64,000 bases of DNA from Conchocele bisecta (taxonomy: Eukaryota > Mollusca > Bivalvia > Lucinida > Thyasiridae), in the NCBI GenBank assembly GCA_029237695.1, contig CM055265.1:74100013-74164012 (forward strand). Reading direction: 5' to 3'. The notes beneath the pieces were generated by a model. The model made no database searches. It was given only the letters and a program-made list of their open reading frames with translations, and was not told where the DNA came from. Every line of letters starts with the position of its first letter. The first letter of the stretch is position 1. Below, in pieces: positions 1 through 10,518 of this stretch. The translations under genes were made by a program, and so were the position numbers.

Positions 1-187
1 GAGGGTGAAATCGACATTAATAAGCGTTGAACTCGTGAATAACCATGTATAGTTTTCTTGTCACGATACAATGAATAGAATATGTTTAATATACAAGATC
101 ATAGTAAACACGACGAGTGACGTGGGACAGGTGAAGTCATGTTTTTTTGGTGTTTTCAACCAATGTAAACCTAGTCCAGCATTCGTA

Positions 188-490
188 TAGAGAATAGTAC
201 GATAGTGCCGTGAATTGGAAAACTATCTGACAAGGCTTAGGAAACGGGATGGGCGAGGCTCTGCCGAGCACATACCGTTTCCGTGCCGCGCCAGATATTT
301 TTTCCATTAACGGCACTAACCTACTATTCTATTTATCCCGTCAACACCTACCTATGGCTTTAACATGCAAATAATAACCCCAGTCACCGCAAATATTCAT
401 ACGCAGTGATTAGGTCGTATTGACAGGATATCAAACATGTTTCACGGCACCGTGTTTCACGGCACATCCGCTGACTGTGTTGACGGGATA
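188..490 (+). repeat. R1 foldback element, copy 1
   Basis: The copy starts near AGAGAATAGTACGATAGTGC and ends at TGTTGACGGGATA. Its centre is a GC-rich imperfect palindrome: an AAACGGGATGGGCGAGGC arm pairs with the GGCACGG/CCGTTTCC side. The 3' part carries a doubled GTTTCACGGCAC motif. The same layout recurs at 11953-12219 and, reversed, at 37120-37411, so this is a dispersed non-autonomous element. No coding capacity is seen. Confidence 0.8.
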
Positions 491-620
491 AACTAAATTA
501 TGTTCCAACCATGCAGAAAAGAAAACAAAATGACAATGATCTGCAGGCGATATACATGATTATAAAATGGTATGTAGATGATCATATGTAAATGAGTGAG
601 CCAGTTGATCGGGAGATATA

Positions 621-1056
621 TGTCACTGTAACTGGAGAAATGGGACTTATGGGTTTTGTGACCACATACTGGTGAACTGGCGTTTACGGGTTTTACGACC
701 AGTGTAGATCCAGATCAGCCTGTGCATCCGCACAGTCTGATCAGGATCTGCACTGCTCGCCATTCCATCACAGAAACAACGGAGACTGACGATTCTATCA
801 AACAATATATATTGTTATCAGGCTACATGATGGTGTTATTTGTGGCTGTGAATGGAGAAATACGCATTCGGATTTTGCGACCAGTGAGGATCCAGGTCAG
901 CCTGTGGATACATATGCACTGTTCGCCATTCCATCAAAGAAACAACTTTCTAACTTCTAACTGACACTATAGACTGTTACCACGCTACAGGAGTGTGCTG
1001 CTGGATCAGGAGCTACACTGGTCTCCGAAACACCCCATTTCTCCAGTCACACACGT
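621..1056 (+). repeat. R2 MITE, two copies nested or tandem
   Basis: Ends resemble GTGGCTGTGACTGGAGAAAT and its complement ATTTCTCCAGTCACA. The interior carries GATCCAGATCAGCCTGTG and TCTGATCAGGATCTGCAC, which form an internal dyad. A second element head begins at about 850, so one copy lies inside or directly behind the other. Eight or more relatives occur in the window. Confidence 0.75.
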
Positions 1057-1059
1057 ATA

Positions 1060-1294
1060 TGTGGCTGTGACTGAATAAATGGGGCTTATAGGATTTGCAA
1101 TCAGTGTAGCTCCAGATCAAATAGCACACTCATGCAGTCTGATAACGATCTATATTGCTTGTTAGAAACACACGGTCATTGATCGAATGGCGAAAAGTAC
1201 ATATCCTGATCAGACTGCGGATGCACAGGCTGATCTGGATCTACACCGGTCGCAAAACCCATAAGCCCGCATTTCTACAGTCACAGCCACATAT
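1060..1294 (-). repeat. R2 MITE copy
   Basis: Begins ATGTGGCTGTGACTGAATAA and ends with TTTCTACAGTCACAGCCACA, a clear terminal inverted repeat. The internal CTGATCAGACTGCGGATGCA is in reverse orientation relative to the copy before it. It abuts an R3 element directly at 1295. Confidence 0.8.
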
Positions 1295-1560
1295 GAGACA
1301 CGCCATGTGATTTTTTACCTTCGGACATCTGCGTAATTTCATGAAATACGTTTACAAAATTTACAATATTTTCCGTAAATGGCGTCAAACGCTGACAACA
1401 TTTGCAGAGAACATGCGTAATAATTATTGAATTATACCGCATGTACTCTGCACATTTTGTCAACTTTTGTCTTTATTTATGAAAAATATTATAAATTTTG
1501 TAATCGTATTTCATGAAATTACGCAGATGTCCGAAGGTAGAAAATCACATGGCGTGTCTC
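1295..1560. repeat. R3 palindromic MITE
   Basis: Starts GAGACACGCCATGTGATTTT and ends AAAATCACATGGCGTGTCTC. The whole element is close to a palindrome: both arms contain CGGACATCTGCGTAATTTCA and the TTACAATATTTTCCGTAAAT block. No ORF of note. Related copies are at 1715-2000, 6728-6866, 10202-10450 and 16005-16251. Confidence 0.85.
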
Positions 1561-1714
1561 ACATTGGGACATGAATGAACATTGTCATAAACCCGATTTC
1601 CCCATTTCACCGATAATTAAAATCAGACGTAGCAATTACAAAAATAACTGACTGTGCGAGATACACACCTTGTACCACGGGGATTGTGAAATCATCTCCA
1701 CGACAACACGTATT

Positions 1715-2000
1715 TGAGACACGCCATGTGTGATTTTGTACCTAAGGACACGTGCGATTTATCATGAAATATATTTATAGAAACGATGATATTTTCGGTA
1801 AATTACGTCGAAAGATAATGCACATTTGCTATTTTAGGTACAAAATCACATGGTAATTGAGACACGCCATTTGCATACATACGAAATTTGCATACATAAG
1901 TCCGCATTCGTCATTTACAGTAAATATCACACTTTCTGTAAATATATTTCATGAAAAATCGAACATGTTCTCAGGTACAAAATCACATTGCGTGTATCAT
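1715..2000. repeat. R3 MITE, rearranged copy
   Basis: Starts GAGACACGCCATGTGTGATT. A second internal GAGACACGCCAT head at about 1858 suggests partial nesting or an aborted duplication. It ends near AAAATCACATTGCGTGTATC. It carries the ATTTCATGAAAAATCG block shared with the 16 kb copy rather than with its neighbour at 1295. Confidence 0.7.
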
Positions 2001-2010
2001 TATTCTCCCC

Positions 2011-2082
2011 GAGGGGAATATTGTGAATTATCTCCCCTCGAAAGCAATATCTCCCTCGGCTATCGCCTCGAATATTCCCCTC
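2011..2082. repeat. Hairpin, 12 bp arms
   Basis: GAGGGGAATATT at 2011-2022 pairs perfectly with AATATTCCCCTC at 2071-2082. The loop of about 48 bases contains a further ATCTCCC repeat. No other copy was noticed, and there is no sign of transcription. Confidence 0.55.
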
Positions 2083-2090
2083 AACAAGGG

Positions 2091-2580
2091 CACCATTTAA
2101 TTTTTATACCGAACATTATTGTTACGGCATATACAAAGGTTATAAATAAAAGGCATAAATATTGAAGATCGCGTATTATGAAAGTACAATGGTGTCCATA
2201 ATTCTGAGCATCTAAGCCTTTCCAGACGACAGTTTGTGTCATTGCCATGCCCATGTTCAGCCCAACGTTCCTAACGCGCCATTGTAGTTCAACACAGCCT
2301 TTGTAGGTAAAACGTCATAAAGTTATGACGTCAGTAAATGACGTAAATTGTGCCATCACATCTGAGTGTCTGCAACGTCAAATTAATTCAGTACAAATGC
2401 AGCTACTAGTGTCATTTCGGATATATTATGCCCACGTGATTTGGACCATTACACATAAGCCCTACATGTACATGTAATAAGTCAGAGAAATATTCAAATT
2501 CAAATTTGATTTGTGTAGGCCTACTGCCCCACCCACTCATTGTTCTTTTAATTTAATATGAAATACGCATAGCAACACAA
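2091..2580. other. No gene seen
   Basis: Ordinary AT-rich sequence with scattered TGACGT-like words. I see no exon, RNA gene or repeat family. Confidence 0.5.
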
Positions 2581-2952
2581 CAGGGACGGCGGAAGTGGGG
2601 TGGGGTGCCGCCCCCCCCCCCCTCTCCCTCCCAATAATGTTGACCCCCTAGCAACATCCAGGCCCTCAAGACTGGGACCTGAGAATGCAGGAAATGGCGT
2701 TTCACGCCTCGTACATTTTCAAAATTTACGATGGAGCATGCCCCCGGAACCCCCTAGCAACATCGGGCCCTTTGGGCCCTCAACTGAATACAGGGCCCTG
2801 AGGATGCAGAAAATGGGGTTTCACGCCTCTTAGATTTCAAAAATTTCCGGGGGAGCATAGCCCCGGACCCCCTAGCAAAATCGGGCCCTTTGGGCCCTCA
2901 CGATTGGGATCCCCACCCCCACCCAATAATGTTTCCGTTCCGCCGCCTATGC
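2581..2952 (+). mobile_element. hAT-like MITE with internal tandem units
   Basis: Ends CAGGGACGGCGGAA and, inverted, TTCCGCCGCCTATG resemble the short CA-starting tips of hAT-like MITEs. The inside has about 2.5 tandem units of 106-118 bp. Each unit carries CCCCCTAGCAA, GGGCCCT and a GTTTCACGCCTC word, with a poly-C tract near the left end. Superfamily placement is inferred from tip sequence only; an 8 bp target duplication was not demonstrated. Confidence 0.5.
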
Positions 2953-2955
2953 ACA

Positions 2956-4005
2956 ATGTCAATATTACCGGATTTTATCCAATAAACTATTGATAAAATG
3001 TTGAATTTGTAAAGTAAATAGAAAAAATGTATTGGTAATAATAATAAACTGAATGAAAAAAAACATCACAAAATATGCTGGTGGTGGGGCACGAACACTT
3101 GACCCCTACGATATCAAGGACTTGTACCACAATTTTCTTCAATGTTTCCACAACGCCACAGTGCTCGGTTATTTCCGTAATGTGTAACTCTGTCTTCGGT
3201 CGCAGCGGGGGATATTTTCAATGTTCCACGGCAATATACACGAAAGGGGGATGTCCAAGATTGGTTCATACCACGTGGCAGCAATCTGACCAATGATATG
3301 CCTAGAAATTACTATGAGGTATAATAATAGATCATAACGCACAAGTGTGGTTTGGTCAGACCACACCAAATAGTTTTACTATATAATTTAACCGAATCCC
3401 ATCCAATAAGGCCAGTCTTTCACTATTCGTATGGATGCTGTGGGACCTACTTGTACATGGCATGCAGCAAGTTTACAGTACTGGTTCTGCATGAATTAAA
3501 CAATAGGTTAATTTACTCATAAGAAAGAAAAATCCAACCTCGTCATATCCCCCAATATTGTTTACATTTTTTGGCCACGGAAACTCTGTTTACATCATGT
3601 GACCAACAGGTTCAGTGTTTTCTTTTAAATGCTACAAATATGCTGAGAACCGGTGTTAAAAGCACCCCAAAATGTTCCTCAAGTGAAACTGGGTAGTAAT
3701 AGATCAAGATTTGCAAGTAAACTAGGTCTATGACCCCAAAACGCCCGCATTTTTTTTTATAACGGACTACTGCTGCATACCCCCTGGGCGATGTCGCGCC
3801 ATTTGGTATGGTCTAACCTTAAACGTAAAACATGCTTAAAGTTAAACGTTAAAACATTTTTGTTTATTGTTTACTAAAATGTGCAAAATTAACCAAATTA
3901 TTGCGCAGCGTATCTAAATGTAAAAACAATAATTCTACGTTAAATGTAAAAAATTTAACGTAGACATTTAGTCACGCTGCGCATTCAGTTGACTTAGTTG
4001 CTCAT
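2956..4005. other. No gene seen
   Basis: About 1 kb of AT-rich sequence without a convincing exon or a recognisable family. A weak tRNA-like stretch near 3085-3155 was judged too degenerate to call. Confidence 0.5.
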
Positions 4006-4170
4006 TCAAGTTTGGCTTTGACTGGAGAAATGGATATTGCTTGTTAGACGCAAAACGGGTGTTTCATTGATGGACTGGCGAACAGTGCAGATCCGCGGAT
4101 GTACAGGCTGATCTGGATACACACTGGTCGCAAAGCCCATAAGCCCCATTTCTATTTGATTGTCTGAGCT
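4006..4170 (-). repeat. R2 MITE, internally deleted
   Basis: Carries TTTGACTGGAGAAATGG at the left and CCCATAAGCCCCATTTC at the right, with GGCTGATCTGGATACACACT between. It is shorter than the ~230 bp copies, so an internal part has been lost. Confidence 0.7.
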
Positions 4171-4300
4171 TGAACTGCAGCACAGCTCAGGCTCAGCCAA
4201 TCAAACTGCTCTATTTCAAGCACAGTATTGAAGTATTTTGAAATAAAGAAATTAACAAATGCATGTACATGTATTGGCAAGATTAGCGCAGGCCGTAGTG

Positions 4301-4467
4301 TACAATACTAGCTTAGAAAATCTCAGCTTTACGGATGTGTTTTACTACTTCATCTGTCTTTTATATTTTCTGTATCCGTGAGATCTCATGAATACAGAAA
4401 ATATAAAAGACAGATGAAATAGTAAAACACATTCCGTAGATCTGAGATTTTCTAAGCTAGTATACAA
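4301..4467. repeat. Foldback element, ~70 bp arms
   Basis: The left arm contains CTAGCTTAGAAAATCTCAG and GTCTTTTATATTTTCTGTAT. The right arm returns ATACAGAAAATATAAAAGAC and CTGAGATTTTCTAAGCTAG. The loop is only about 15 bases. Almost the entire element is a hairpin, typical of a MITE. Confidence 0.8.
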
Positions 4468-4554
4468 TACGTGTATATAAAGCGACGAATTGAACCAGTT
4501 ACTGCGAATATATATATAAAATCAGAGTGAGCAGAACAAACACTGCTCGTATTT

Positions 4555-4796
4555 CATTGAGGAATTGGGGCTTATGGGTTTTGCGACCAGTGTAGATCCA
4601 GATCAGCCTGTTTATCCGCACAGTCTGATCAGGATCTGCAATATTCGTAATTTCATCAATGAAACACCAGTCATGCTCCTAGCAAGCAATATATATAGAT
4701 TGTTATCAGGCTATATGAGTGTGCTATTTGATCAGTAGCTACACTGATAACAAATACCATCATAAGCCCCATTTCTCGAGTTACAGGCACATATAA
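4555..4796 (+). repeat. R2 MITE inside SLCO intron 1
   Basis: Full-length copy from GGGGCTTATGGGTTTTGCG to CCCCATTTCTCGAGTTACAG. Its right end lies about 23 bp from the splice donor of the SLCO exon at 4820, so it has inserted at the very start of that intron. Confidence 0.75.
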
Positions 4797-4819
4797 AGCG
4801 AAGAATGTGAAACAGTTAC

Positions 4820-5108
4820 CGTGAATATACCCCTGTAGAGCCAGCAGAACAAACATTGCCCTCGCGTTGTTGAAGAACTGTAGCCATTTCGGTTTGAACC
4901 GTCCCACTCCGCACATATTATCCATGGCGACCATGTCACTATCCGGCGTCAATTCTGTACGTTGGTTGTCTGGAACTGTCTCCGTGAGATATCTTGATGG
5001 TTTCACGTCCAGTGACGGCATCACGGTGACTGGCCCGTTATTTAGGCTATTTATTGTCGATTCACGATATGAATTATTGTTCAGAATAGGTTCAGTCGCT
5101 GACATCAT
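4820..5108 (-). CDS. SLCO/OATP transporter, first coding exon
   Basis: The exon encodes about 96 residues read on the minus strand. The tail is hydrophilic. A block with CGVGRFKPKWLQFF follows and leads into the first hydrophobic segment (AMFVLLALQGYIHG). A Cys-Gly-x-Gly-x-[FW]-[KR]-P entry and an 'LQG' end to membrane helix 1 are typical of organic anion transporting polypeptides, 12-helix plasma-membrane carriers of amphipathic anions. The exon ends CACG|GTAACT, a phase-1 donor at 4819. The start is chosen at the ATG-ATG pair (5108-5103). The frame is open upstream to a TGA at 5192-5190, but with no other ATG. Later exons should lie at lower coordinates, but none was recognised in 1-4800. 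It could be a pseudogene fragment; the family call is fairly secure. Confidence 0.65.
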
Positions 5109-5350
5109 AGTGACTTGTCCGTTATTTAGGCTATTTATTGACGATACGTGATATGAATCAGTGTTCACGATATAATGCAGTCGCTGGTTTCACGCTATGT
5201 GACGATGCCATGGTTACTTGTCAGTAAATTGGGCCATTATTGGCAATTCAAGATATTAAATATTGTTCACAATAGATAATTAGGTGCAGTCGCTGGTTTC
5301 ACATCAGTTTATGACATCATAGTGTTTAGTATGTTATTTACGTTATGCAT
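4990..5350. repeat. 84 bp tandem repeat running into coding exon
   Basis: TTATTTAGGCTATTTATT recurs at 5037 and 5121, exactly 84 bp (28 codons) apart. Degenerate further units continue to about 5350, with CCATTATTGGCAATTC and TTTACGTTATGCATTG in the matching place. The two best units are in frame within the SLCO exon and give a repeated 28-residue block containing INSLNNG. The outer units have lost the frame. Confidence 0.65.
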
Positions 5351-5367
5351 TGATGATTTGCGATATG

Positions 5368-5451
5368 AATTCGATGGTCTAGTAACATAAGGTCGTAAGT
5401 GCTATGCTTTAGCATAGCAGTTACGACCTTATGTTACTAGACCATCGAATT
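5368..5451. repeat. 84 bp near-perfect palindrome
   Basis: A perfect 31 bp arm (5368-5398) pairs with 5421-5451. The spacer is itself a dyad: TGCTATGC then GCATAGCA. One of the cleanest hairpins in the window. It sits about 260 bp upstream of the SLCO exon start. Confidence 0.85.
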
Positions 5452-5454
5452 ATG

Positions 5455-6236
5455 GTTCACGCTATGCTAATATTAGGGTAATGCCGCCTCCGGCTATCTA
5501 TTATGAACGAGACAACAGTTATTACACGGTTGAAGTCATGCTGTTTTAAACTTTTAATATGTTCTAAAATATGAATAACAATAAAGCAGTTTTCTACAAT
5601 TCTAGTGAAGGAAATTCCGCATAAACACTAGCAACTCAAGGTGTTGGCACTACAATAACCTTTCATTAACTGACAGAATAGTTTTCACAATGTTCGTCTG
5701 TAAATCGAAAACATGTTAGGATTATTAATTTGGTGGGTTTGACCAATGATATGTGTATGTTCAAAGGCAATCCAGGCGGAATAATTAATCAAACATATTA
5801 CCGTCAAAGCGGGTTATTACAAGGGCTAACTGCGAAATGGCAAACTTAGAGATTATATGTGGCATTGTTATCACAAATGATTTGAGAGCCATTGTCAATA
5901 TCCCTACAGTAATATACATACATCTTCATAACTTTATCCAGAATGATATGTGTTTGATTATTAATAAAAAAATGCACATTTCTACAGAAACATATTTCGA
6001 CAATGTAAACACAATATTTGAACTGCAAATTGCCTGCATGTTAAAATGAATACAAACATCAATATGATTGGACAAGTATGACGATTCCAACAGTTTGCAT
6101 GCATTTCCCGAAATATTTATAAAAATAATATACAGACCTATAATTATTGATATTATTGTGTTTTGTAAACAAGCGCTACTATAATATTAATACACACAAA
6201 CATATTCAAAGTGTAAAATGTAACTCATCATCTGGA
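5455..6236. other. No gene seen
   Basis: AT-rich. It could contain the promoter or untranslated exon of the SLCO gene read leftward, but I cannot point to a supported site. Confidence 0.4.
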
Positions 6237-6341
6237 CCCGGTTGCTCAAAACCTCTGTTAGCTTAACAGACTGTTAAATCCTTAGCAATGCTAAGGATTT
6301 AGCAGTCTGTTAAGCTAACATAAGCTTTGAGCAACAGGGCC
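6237..6341. repeat. Foldback MITE
   Basis: GGTTGCTCAAAACCTCTGTTA faces TAACATAAGCTTTGAGCAACA, and the centre TTAGCAATGCTAAGGATTTA completes the hairpin. About 50 bp arms with a few bulges. Confidence 0.75.
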
Positions 6342-6499
6342 CTGTTTAAATTCTCATCATAACATATCTATCCTATTAAATAACGTTCGTTGTGTGCCTT
6401 CCACCAGCTGGTTGTATAAACTACTTGTAAAGTGAAGGGAGCGCTACTCTACTCAACTGGCAGTCCGCATTTTATGGTCAGTGAAGCATCACTATAAAC

Positions 6500-6727
6500 A
6501 TGTGGGTGTGACTGGAGAAATGGGTTTTGCGACCAGCATAGATCCAGATCAGCCTGTGCCTTCGCACAGTCTGATCAGGAACTGCACTCTTTGTCATTCC
6601 ATCAATGAAGCATGCTTCTAACAAGCAATACAGATCGTTATCAGGCTACAGGAGTCTGCTAATTTGATCAAGAGCTACACAGGTCACTGGTCACAATAAT
6701 CCCATTTCTCCAGTCACAGCCACATAC
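6500..6727 (+). repeat. R2 MITE copy
   Basis: Starts ATGTGGGTGTGACTGGAGAA and ends TTTCTCCAGTCACAGCCACA. It joins an R3 element without a gap at 6728, the same R2-R3 order as at 1294/1295. This suggests a preferred junction or a composite element. Confidence 0.8.
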
Positions 6728-6866
6728 GAGACGCGACATGCGATTTTGTACATAAGAACATGTGTGATTTTTACTGAAATATATTTACGTTGAAATATAT
6801 TTACGTCATATATTTACTTGACGTCGAAAGATGACGAAATTTTCACAGCAAATGCGGTATAGTATA
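6728..6866. repeat. R3 MITE, half element
   Basis: GAGACGCGACATGCGATTTT start and AAATATATTTACGT repeats. The right arm is missing after about 6866, so this is a truncated R3. Confidence 0.65.
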
Positions 6867-6869
6867 ACG

Positions 6870-7556
6870 GTACTATATAGTTTCCATTCCCACTATGACT
6901 CACGACATCCCTGCACTGGGCAACTGTTTCTTGCTAGAGACTGGTTCCATAGTTTACCCCCCTTGGTATATATGTATGCAGAATAATCCTCGTACCAAAC
7001 TGCTCATGTTTACCGTGACGGTCACCCAAGTGCATGCTAAATAATGAGTTCATATAGGTATACAGCAGGTTATTGACAGGTAATAAAGGATCAATCATTC
7101 CCTGCCTGATATGTTCTGCCCTGACCAACCGTCAAATATCATCATTATATAGGATAACACTGTTATGGCTGAGTCTCCATATATCACATGCACTCACACT
7201 CAGCCTTTTTCACGGTCTTACATACCGGCTTCGTGCGATAGGAGAATGAACTAGCTAGGTTAAATTAACAGCCTCATTGCCTCCTTCAATTAATGCACAT
7301 ATTTCGACTGTATGGCAGATATTAGTAAATTCGGAAACAAACGGGCCAATGGTCATTGGCCTGCCATTTTTTGGCTCAAATGCCCGGGTTTGGAAGGTCC
7401 TCGAGCCAATTCCTACGCTTAAAAAAAAAATAGTTTTCACGATATCCTACAGCAGATCAGTCAAAGATGACTGTTTGGCCATATTTTTGGACATCCAAAG
7501 AGAGGGAAACAGGTAAACGAGGAAAGTCGTCTGAATAAAGTTAACTGAAAATGGAG
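6870..7556. other. No gene seen
   Basis: No supported exon. Short ORFs at 7255-7516 overlap on both strands and look random. Confidence 0.45.
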
Positions 7557-7784
7557 GAGTTTCCAAGGTGGCCAGATTAGCTCAGTATGTACAGCGTCGG
7601 ACTGCAGATACCCCGGGTTCGATTCCTACCTCGAATGGCCGATTCAGCTTGTCTTTGGGCAAGCTTCATACTAGCCTAAATTTCCTATCGGATGGGAATT
7701 TAAATAGTCGGTCCCGACATGCAAGTTCATCGAGCCAGTGCCGTCGTTAAATCAAAGCATTTACATTTTGGAGAGTTTCCAAGG
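7557..7784 (+). mobile_element. tRNA-derived SINE with 12 bp target duplication
   Basis: The head is tRNA-like: TTAGCTCAGTATGTACAGC matches an A box and GGGTTCGATTCCT a B box for RNA polymerase III. The body ends CGAGCCAGTGCCGTCGTTAA then ATCAAAGCATTTACA. GAGTTTCCAAGG occurs at 7557-7568 and again at 7773-7784, a perfect 12 bp target site duplication. A second copy with the same tail is at 58930-59163. Its parent LINE is not identified. Confidence 0.85.
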
Positions 7785-7884
7785 GATAATAACAAACAAA
7801 CACTATATTTTCACCGCTAACTCAATTTCAAAAACATGCTTTGTTTCATGCTTAAATTCATGCTGAGAATAATTAACAACATTC

Positions 7885-7940
7885 TTTGACAGCACTTCCG
7901 AATCACTTCCATTAGAAATGATTCTGAAGTGCTGTCAAAC
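7885..7940. repeat. GACAGCACTTC dyad
   Basis: TTTGACAGCACTTCCGAATC pairs with GATTCTGAAGTGCTGTCAAA around a ~15 bp loop. The same hairpin recurs at 62577-62632. Half-sites occur near 48213 and 62643. Confidence 0.75.
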
Positions 7941-7983
7941 CGTGTTGATAGGAGTATATTAATGTATATTAAGTTAATGAAGT

Positions 7984-8570
7984 ATGGACATATAATGGTC
8001 GGGGCATTGAAGTTGTGAATGGTTTCAGTTACTTAGGAGTGGTATTTAATTATACTGGATCATTTGTATTGAACAACCAGGCACTGAGTGGAAAAGGTCT
8101 GAAGGCTATGAATGTGTTACTGATGAATGTTCGAAAACACAAGATTTCTCCGAAATGCCTGTGCCAACCATTTGAAGCCTTTGTCTCATCAACGCTAAAT
8201 TATGCTTGTGAATTTTGGGGTTTTAGTAAATCAAAAGAGCTTGAACGAATTCAGCTCAAATTATGCAAGTCTGTCCTGTGTGTCAAGGCGTCAACTAGCA
8301 ACGCAGGCATTTATGGGGAACTTGCACGTTACCCATTGTATATACAGAGATACATGCGAATTGTAAAATATTGGGGCAAGCTGATCAGTACTGACAATTG
8401 TATCTTACATAACTTGTATATTGCTACTATGAGGGAAGCTGATGAGGTTAAAAGACTTGTTATATAGAATCGGTTTTGGAGATGCTTGGTTAAATCAGCG
8501 ATTCAAACAACGTATACTAGACCAAGCGTGTTCAAGTTTACGTCGCTATTAGCTACATATCATAAAATGA
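7984..8570 (+). pseudogene. Non-LTR retrotransposon RT, C-terminal remnant
   Basis: The frame begins mid-protein (W-T-Y-N-G-R-G-I-E-V) and passes through GFSYLGVVFNYTGSF, the 'FxYLG' block that follows the fingers/palm of LINE reverse transcriptases. It then has SSTLNYACEFWGFSK and LQLKLCKSVLCVK-type positions (here RIQLKLCKSVLCVK). The frame stops at 8465-8467, and a shifted frame continues GFGDAWLNQRFKQRILDQ, so a frameshift is present. Only about 190 of the ~900 expected residues remain, a 5'-truncated dead copy. The region just downstream has an AATAAA near 8727. Confidence 0.75.
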
Positions 8571-8574
8571 CGGT

Positions 8575-10200
8575 CGTAAATTTGTGTAAATATTTAAAAG
8601 AAGCATTCGAGTAAAGAAAATCGGCCATTCTCTAATGTAAATGTGTTCACTCTTGGAACACTATCTACTATTTTGTATATACATGTATTTGTGTATATGA
8701 CGAGAAACTTGTATGAGTTTAAGTCAATAAATTATATTCTATTCTATATTATCATAGCCACATGGAAGACGAAAGTATATGTGCATATTGCCCCTGTCAT
8801 AGCTATTGGAAGTTGTATTGCTTCGAAACCCAATTACTGTCAATCAGTGACATGAACAAAGCTCGGGGCAGATAATATATATTTGCCAATTCTTCGCGAG
8901 ATTTTCAATACCATCACCAATCCAAAGCAGCGTTGACTGTACGCGGGTTCGTATTGCGTAAGTTGCATGTACAAGGTACCAAGTCCAGGTTAAGGATTGA
9001 CTATGTAGAATATGTAGTGGAAGCATACATGTGACTGAATATCTATATAAAGTATATCTGAACCTGTTCTTCTTAGAGAATAGAATATAATATCATTCTT
9101 CTTAGAGTATATTATACAGAGTATCGAGTTGCCATCTCCGCCATTTTAGTTTGTACATGTTATCGGACAGTTTCACCACTTGGAGGGTTTGACACCTACA
9201 GCAAATAATATGGCAGAAAATATAATAAAATTTGGTGCCATACGTCCCACATATATAGGACGACAACGTCCTATAAATATTATTTCAGCAGACTACACAA
9301 AAATCTAGATATGTGAGCATTACTACGATAACTCAGAAAATATACAATGGACACTTTTGCAATGTGTAAAATGTCCAACTGATGCACGGTCTATTATTAG
9401 AGGTGCATCTACCGCAAAAAAAACAACGTATTTAATCGCATAGCAGGCAAGTAGACAGTAGTGACTACTTAGATAACTGCTTACAAGTCACTGGATTCGA
9501 TACAGTATTTATGACAATATAGGTATATATCTACAGCACTGTGTATTGTTCTTACTGTTACACAGTATTTACGGAATAATCAAACATTTTAACAAAGGGT
9601 CAACAAAACCTTCAGATACCAGACTTTGTATATAAATTTGATGAAAACAAAGCATAGCTTGCTGTAATCAGATGTCTCCCCATTACGTTGCACCAAATTT
9701 TATCAATGTGTTTGTCATATTATTAGTGGTATGTGTCAAACACAATAATAGTTAAAACTGGCTGATGGCTTGTACACGCTAAGATGGCCACATGGCAACG
9801 CCATGCACTGTGTAGGATATAGTAAGAAGAGAATGTTCACATGTATTTTATGCTTATATCCCATCACATTTACGAAGCAATTATGCATGAATTATTAGAT
9901 GATAATTGCAGCACAAAAATATTTACACTATTCCCTAACATTTGATTGGCCCGTAGCAAGTTTCTGTCCAAAATTTATATCCCAGTAAACTCCCACGCCG
10001 AACTACTTTCCGTAACCGTGAGGCGCAGTTCAGTATTCCCGCGACTTTTCCAAGTTTATACCCCGATAAATTCCACAAAAAGGCCATTCATTCCTATAAT
10101 CAGGGGCCCCACGGGTCCTTAAGGTTGTTCGCACGAGACAGAGTCAGCATGAGAACATTCTTGGTCATGCGCCGCCAAGGCTTTGGAACAGTTGATTAAA
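8575..10200. other. No gene seen
   Basis: About 1.6 kb with no convincing exon or repeat family. The first 150 bp may be the 3' tail of the LINE fragment. A doubled TTCTTCTTAGAG word at about 9070-9105 is the only local structure. Confidence 0.45.
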
Positions 10201-10201
10201 T

Positions 10202-10450
10202 GAGACACGCCATGAGATTTTTTACGTTCAGACATCTGCGTAATTTCATTAAATACGTTTACATAATTTACAATATCTTTTTTATGAATTAAGTCAAAAG
10301 TTGACAAAGTTTTCAGGGTAAATGTGAAATATAATTCCGCATGTACTCTGAAAGTTTTGACGCCATTTACGGAAAATATTGTAAATTTTGTAAACGTATT
10401 TCATAAAATTACGCAGATGTCCGAACGTACAAAATCACATGTTGTGTCTC
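10202..10450. repeat. R3 palindromic MITE
   Basis: Starts GAGACACGCCATGAGATTTT and ends AAATCACATGTTGTGTCTC, with mirrored CAGACATCTGCGTAATTTCA blocks. Full length. Confidence 0.85.
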
Positions 10451-10518
10451 ATTAATGTGAATGTCGGCTACGATGCTCTCGTAACTGTTGTTGATACCGA
10501 AAGGGCTCTGTGCATACA

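Noticed and set aside
3085..3155. tRNA-like stretches here and at 29370-29445, 53756-53825 and 60520-60590
   Set aside because: One box at most is recognisable in each and no cloverleaf can be drawn; at best degraded SINE heads.
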